From: Endotrypanum monterogeii
Lineage: Eukaryota; Euglenozoa; Kinetoplastea; Trypanosomatida; Trypanosomatidae
Reading direction: 5' to 3'
Length of the DNA: 64,000 bases
NCBI GenBank assembly: GCA_000333855.2
Contig: CM007317.1
Coordinates: 215,890-279,889 of the forward strand
Shown in pieces: positions 61,501-64,000 of the stretch. How positions within the stretch are numbered: the first letter of the stretch is position 1; each line of letters opens with the position of its first letter. The notes below the pieces were generated by a model. That model was not told where the DNA came from. It ran no database searches and worked only from the letters and a program-made list of their open reading frames with translations. The position numbers and the translations under genes are program-made.

Positions 61501-63329
61501 CATTGTGTGGTCGTGGCGTACCTTCTCCCGTGAAGGCGTCTTCGGCGCCATCAGAGGATCTGCTGCCCGCGCTCTTCTCAGCACAGGAGGCTGCAAAAAC
61601 CATTACTGTTGTCTTTGACCTCGATGAAACGCTTTGCAACAACCGGAGCGCGTCAGGGACAATTCTCCGCCCTGGTGCAGAGCTGTTGCTCAACACGCTA
61701 CGCGGTATGTGCCCGTCACCTCGATACAAGTTCATTGACACTAGCAACCGCCACCAGAGCGTCTCCACTCGTCTCTACGACGAGGCGATGTATCGAATGG
61801 GCATGGTGCCGCTTTACCGCTCGCGGGTTGCACAGCGGCAAGCGGCTTATGGCCACCACCCCAGCAGCACTCTTCCCACCGGCAATGTGACAACGCCAGG
61901 GGCTAATTCCTCCGGTGTTTCATGTTCCACCTCTTCTGTTGGCGGCTGCAGCACTGGTGAGGCTCGCCCTGCGACGGCGAAGGATGTAAACCCTCTTCGA
62001 CTGGAGCTGGTGCTGTGGACGGCGAGCGAGGAGAGTTTGGCCCGACGCGCAGTGCGCCAGATCGACCCCCAAAGCAAAATTTTCGACGAAACTATTTATC
62101 GTGACCCCCGGTGGTTTCGCGACTTATCCTACACGAAAGAGCTGAGCCGATTGGGTCGCAGTATGGATCGTGTGGTTATTGTCGAGAACTCGATCGACTC
62201 CGTCATTCGAAATCGAAAAAATGCGATCCTCGTCGCGAGTTTCGTGCGGAACCGCCTCGACCGACAACTGCTCCTGGTGCGGGAGGTGCTCATAGACTGG
62301 GTTCGTGGCATGAAGGCAAATTTGGCGGAGCAGCAGTCCACAACGCACAGTGTCAGTGTACCGTTTGAGAGCGCGGGTCGTGCGTCGAATCCCGATACTG
62401 TGCAGCATCCACCGAGCGAAAGCGGAAATGGCCTCCGGAATGAAGGGTGCGAGACGGACGCCGATTGCAAGACGGCGCCAAACTCGACGTTGCCTCTTGC
62501 AGGTGGTGTGGAAATTGAGAGCTTGGGGGCGTCGATGAACAGCGACAGCGCAGCGATGCGCGACAAGGGCACCGGTCCCAAATCTCCTGGTGTTGATATT
62601 TCTCTCCATGGTGCTGCCTCGGTGCCAGAGGCAGCAACACCCAGCTATTCGTCTCTTTCTGGATCCGTAATTGGATCGTCTTCAGGCCACCCCCCTCGCC
62701 CACTCAGCGCCATGGCGCGTCGTGCACCTAATATTGTGGATTTCCTACAACACCACCGCCTTATCTTGCCCTTCTCGAACTTCCTTCGCTTCCAGCTGAC
62801 AGATGAGGTTGTGATGCGCCTGCAAAGAAGAGAACCCGCCCTCTTCGCCGCTGCCTTCCCCCCGTCGCCGGCGCCAACGGAACAAGCAGGCTTCCGGGTA
62901 ACGCGTACCGTCAGCTCCGCTCCTGCTCTTCGTGCAAATCGAAGCTCACGTGGCGCTCTGATCTCGTCCTCCACCTCCGAGGAAACGACCACTGGCGAAG
63001 CGCCTGCAACGGTAATTCCGGCAGGACCTGCCTCAATGGCGCTTCACACCAGCTCAACTGGTCTCGTGTCTCCTTGCGAGATCTCCGCTGCAAAGGAAAG
63101 CGCTGCAAAATCCGCGTCACAGCTGCAAAATCCACTGAAAGAAATAGACGGAGGAGGACTTCCAGCGTCCATAATGGAAGGATTCTCGGCGCGCTCTTCC
63201 CAGGGCAGCCGCCGCAGCTCTGTCACGCCTAACGGAGTGATTCGGAGAGCTGACAATAGTCAAGACCTGGTGCGACCGAAGCGCAGTGCATCATTGTCAG
63301 CCAATTTATTTCTGAAAAACTCGTTGTAG
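58542..63329 (+). CDS. FCP1/NIF-type HAD phosphatase with ~1000-residue extension
   Basis: 1595 residues. FCP1/SCP (NIF) phosphatases are Mg-dependent HAD enzymes that dephosphorylate Ser/Thr, classically on the RNA polymerase II tail, and use an Asp nucleophile. The catalytic motif V-F-D-L-D-E-T-L is at 1024-1031 with nucleophile Asp1026 and acid/base Asp1028. R-P-G-A follows near 1043; V-L-W-T-A-S is at 1157-1162. V-I-V-E-N-S (1212-1217) stands where the family usually has the V-I-V-D-N-S/D acid motif, so the first metal-site acid is Glu instead of Asp. About 60 Ser/Gly-rich residues interrupt the domain before V-L-W-T-A-S. A conserved-looking helical block with F-L-Q-H-H-R lies at ~1398-1433. 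Residues 1-1000 are Ser/Thr/Pro-rich with an acidic patch (~630-645). Substrate is unknown. Confidence 0.82.
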   Translation: MPLSSYRNNEGGDGASMLSSNRPQRLSVTSRRQSSTVLPYDSPMLELSCHNSTSISVSSSHSVREHKYAHDTPKQKDAKIAVGNTAEHSARRATLSKALTGLSSSPSVGATSANSSSCLRTSREASGVVDGRGRSMTSFLRSATSSDGARRIVRASAVFSSRRSTQQMRPQRSFTPASRAAAQSSQSTRSDQAGIASVPPELLALDPLPSPCLVPATSIIPPSHSAEAELAPSSAESVLSRTAGKIVKNGHDTHHSGVRVCGSVRPPSGASSKENIVAVRENPCGSNSEAITAPVVPMETTVSLRSVLGVNSPSSVVSCVTDPAPSISGLRRRRSVIRASSVASLPVGAEGVPVLAVRPLALPQAPSCSPSEQLVTAAGGAQESKESLVPTDPFFQSQHPDKQSTGVRSPSQPMPLSPALQTPPRSITPSEPEDHRLSVTAASQLTEQLSTAGVDAGAMCLLPGASLTQLSMDSPPTAERDEGVAHPSSAARSSSADTMRPSSTFSDEEPLAVRVTHLGASQAATGAVIVSQDNRSASAASTPLTSVDAEEPLAASREYMASDMEEEFAVGGSTPAQQAPMQHLEPPVLVGSILSTASDGLSPMQTDVLCAPPHIGTDELVEDVEMVRPQGGEEEDEQREESDFHEGSRNSRGSVDAFEGHHMTNSKGTITGPEDDAFSVLTVSTKAHSLTRKGLGAEEDTEGFLRESPRATARTGLVLITQDPSSRLEKQQELDVELLRIVSKTSLTHDVDLINVPGAPGEGEDPKDTVRDELVHRVTDITHDAEGEEESAIDSRSSKKELPSGATSPSTSSRASVARGSRVGPEGRPPLGGPGRVSATGTEGGGSNGSGLPQRGPGKTADLPPSAKAREASRPVNRSLQRTSSLEAGSVGSVAGMIRSTSRGRVVSEGGTGAKFTRVLSCGALSGTIQPLSAAARGVRTPAAAGEPRSSVRDARRRSSSSNAMSGSRSDLTSCTALRRGEIVSGSLCGRGVPSPVKASSAPSEDLLPALFSAQEAAKTITVVFDLDETLCNNRSASGTILRPGAELLLNTLRGMCPSPRYKFIDTSNRHQSVSTRLYDEAMYRMGMVPLYRSRVAQRQAAYGHHPSSTLPTGNVTTPGANSSGVSCSTSSVGGCSTGEARPATAKDVNPLRLELVLWTASEESLARRAVRQIDPQSKIFDETIYRDPRWFRDLSYTKELSRLGRSMDRVVIVENSIDSVIRNRKNAILVASFVRNRLDRQLLLVREVLIDWVRGMKANLAEQQSTTHSVSVPFESAGRASNPDTVQHPPSESGNGLRNEGCETDADCKTAPNSTLPLAGGVEIESLGASMNSDSAAMRDKGTGPKSPGVDISLHGAASVPEAATPSYSSLSGSVIGSSSGHPPRPLSAMARRAPNIVDFLQHHRLILPFSNFLRFQLTDEVVMRLQRREPALFAAAFPPSPAPTEQAGFRVTRTVSSAPALRANRSSRGALISSSTSEETTTGEAPATVIPAGPASMALHTSSTGLVSPCEISAAKESAAKSASQLQNPLKEIDGGGLPASIMEGFSARSSQGSRRSSVTPNGVIRRADNSQDLVRPKRSASLSANLFLKNSL

Positions 63330-63946
63330 AGTGGTGTCGTATGACGAACGCATGCGCATAAACATGAGACGGGAACTCCATTGCGATATCCTTACCTTGA
63401 CACCACGGGTGAGAAAGGGGGATACACGGCTTACTTCGCTGAACGGACTCTCCGCGCGTGTCCCTGCAGTAGCATATGCACATATGTATATATCCATATA
63501 TGTATGTATGTATATGTGTGTGCGTGCCTGTGTGTGGTGTGAGGGTGTACAGCTAGGGCTCTTCTTCCTGTTCCTCCTCTATTCGCTTGTCCCACAAGTT
63601 TCGTAAGTGTCACTCTGTATTCTATCAGGCGGTGGTGCGCCTAACCTGAAGGTGAGCATCGCAGGGATTGATTGATCGCAGTGCATGGATGACCGCCGCC
63701 GTATGGCGCGTGCACCTCTTTGCCTGGAGTAAAGTGTGCTCTGAAAGCTCCGGCTCTGAGTAATGATGTTCCGATTATTAATATTGCAGATTAAATAGAT
63801 CTGTGATGACCGAGGGACCCACCGTGTGGAAGTATAGGTGGCTCACCACCTTGCTCTCTTGGGGAGGCAAAACATATCTCTTTTATCTATGCCCAACCAT
63901 GCTGAAACTTTCCACTGCTAGGCACCGACGAATGAAGAGTGTTCGT

Positions 63947-63995
<49 letters not shown>

Positions 63996-64000
63996 TATTT
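63330..64000. other. Intergenic end of window
   Basis: No coding frame supported. Contains TATG-type repeats (about 63480-63515) and a long (TA)n at 63949-63992. Confidence 0.6.
63949..63992. repeat. (TA)n microsatellite
   Basis: Alternating TA over ~44 bases at the window edge. Confidence 0.95.

Noticed and set aside
60524..61768. 414-codon open frame on the minus strand
   Set aside because: It is the antisense shadow of the FCP-type phosphatase gene, without a motif of its own and against the cluster direction.

Overview
The window looks like part of one directional gene cluster from a trypanosomatid of the Leishmania group. Every well-supported gene lies on the + strand. No introns are seen. 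Genes are separated by long intergenic stretches full of (TA)n, (CA)n/(GT)n and homopolymer tracts. Most starts are preceded by a pyrimidine tract and an AG, as expected for spliced-leader trans-splicing of a polycistronic transcript. The ATG starts given here are the first in-frame ATG after the likely splice acceptor. Several reading frames extend further upstream only through non-ATG codons. The species cannot be fixed from the sequence alone.

Layout. 1-3033 holds no supported gene. Then come a DRC8/EFCAB2-like axonemal EF-hand protein (3034-3867), a 1384-residue coiled-coil protein with a mitochondrial-type presequence (5711-9865), a small probable mitochondrial protein (11796-12254), a PP2A B55-like regulatory subunit with a long N-terminal extension (13327-15693), an ERG4-type sterol C-24(28) reductase (16941-18431), a second small probable mitochondrial protein (21066-21530), a candidate 86-residue two-TM protein (21896-22156), a TTC4/Cns1-type Hsp90 co-chaperone (22462-23643), a POT/PTR2-type transporter (24650-26542), ribosomal protein eL6 (27589-28167), a WDR70-like WD-repeat protein (28893-30449), and two proteins of unknown function (31216-32328 and 33699-36197).

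36819-40187 is a tandem array of near-identical ~655-bp units, interrupted by a 508-base run of N. The units have no convincing coding potential. Each contains a C/D-box-like segment, a single hairpin followed by an AGA box, and a GC-rich hairpin. This is the organisation expected of a trypanosomatid snoRNA cluster, but the assignment is an inference and needs testing.

After the array come an NSRP1/CCDC55-like protein (40719-41894), a disordered protein with a C-terminal coiled coil (43367-44569), a candidate 63-residue single-TM protein (46997-47188), a PHO80-type cyclin of 1103 residues (51037-54348) and an FCP1/NIF-type phosphatase of 1595 residues (58542-63329). The last two are separated by unusually gene-poor, pyrimidine-rich DNA.

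The genes do not form a metabolic operon; neighbours in such clusters are co-transcribed but usually unrelated. Still, three probable phospho-signalling regulators (PP2A-B, cyclin, FCP-type phosphatase) share a design in which a compact recognisable domain is embedded in long low-complexity sequence.
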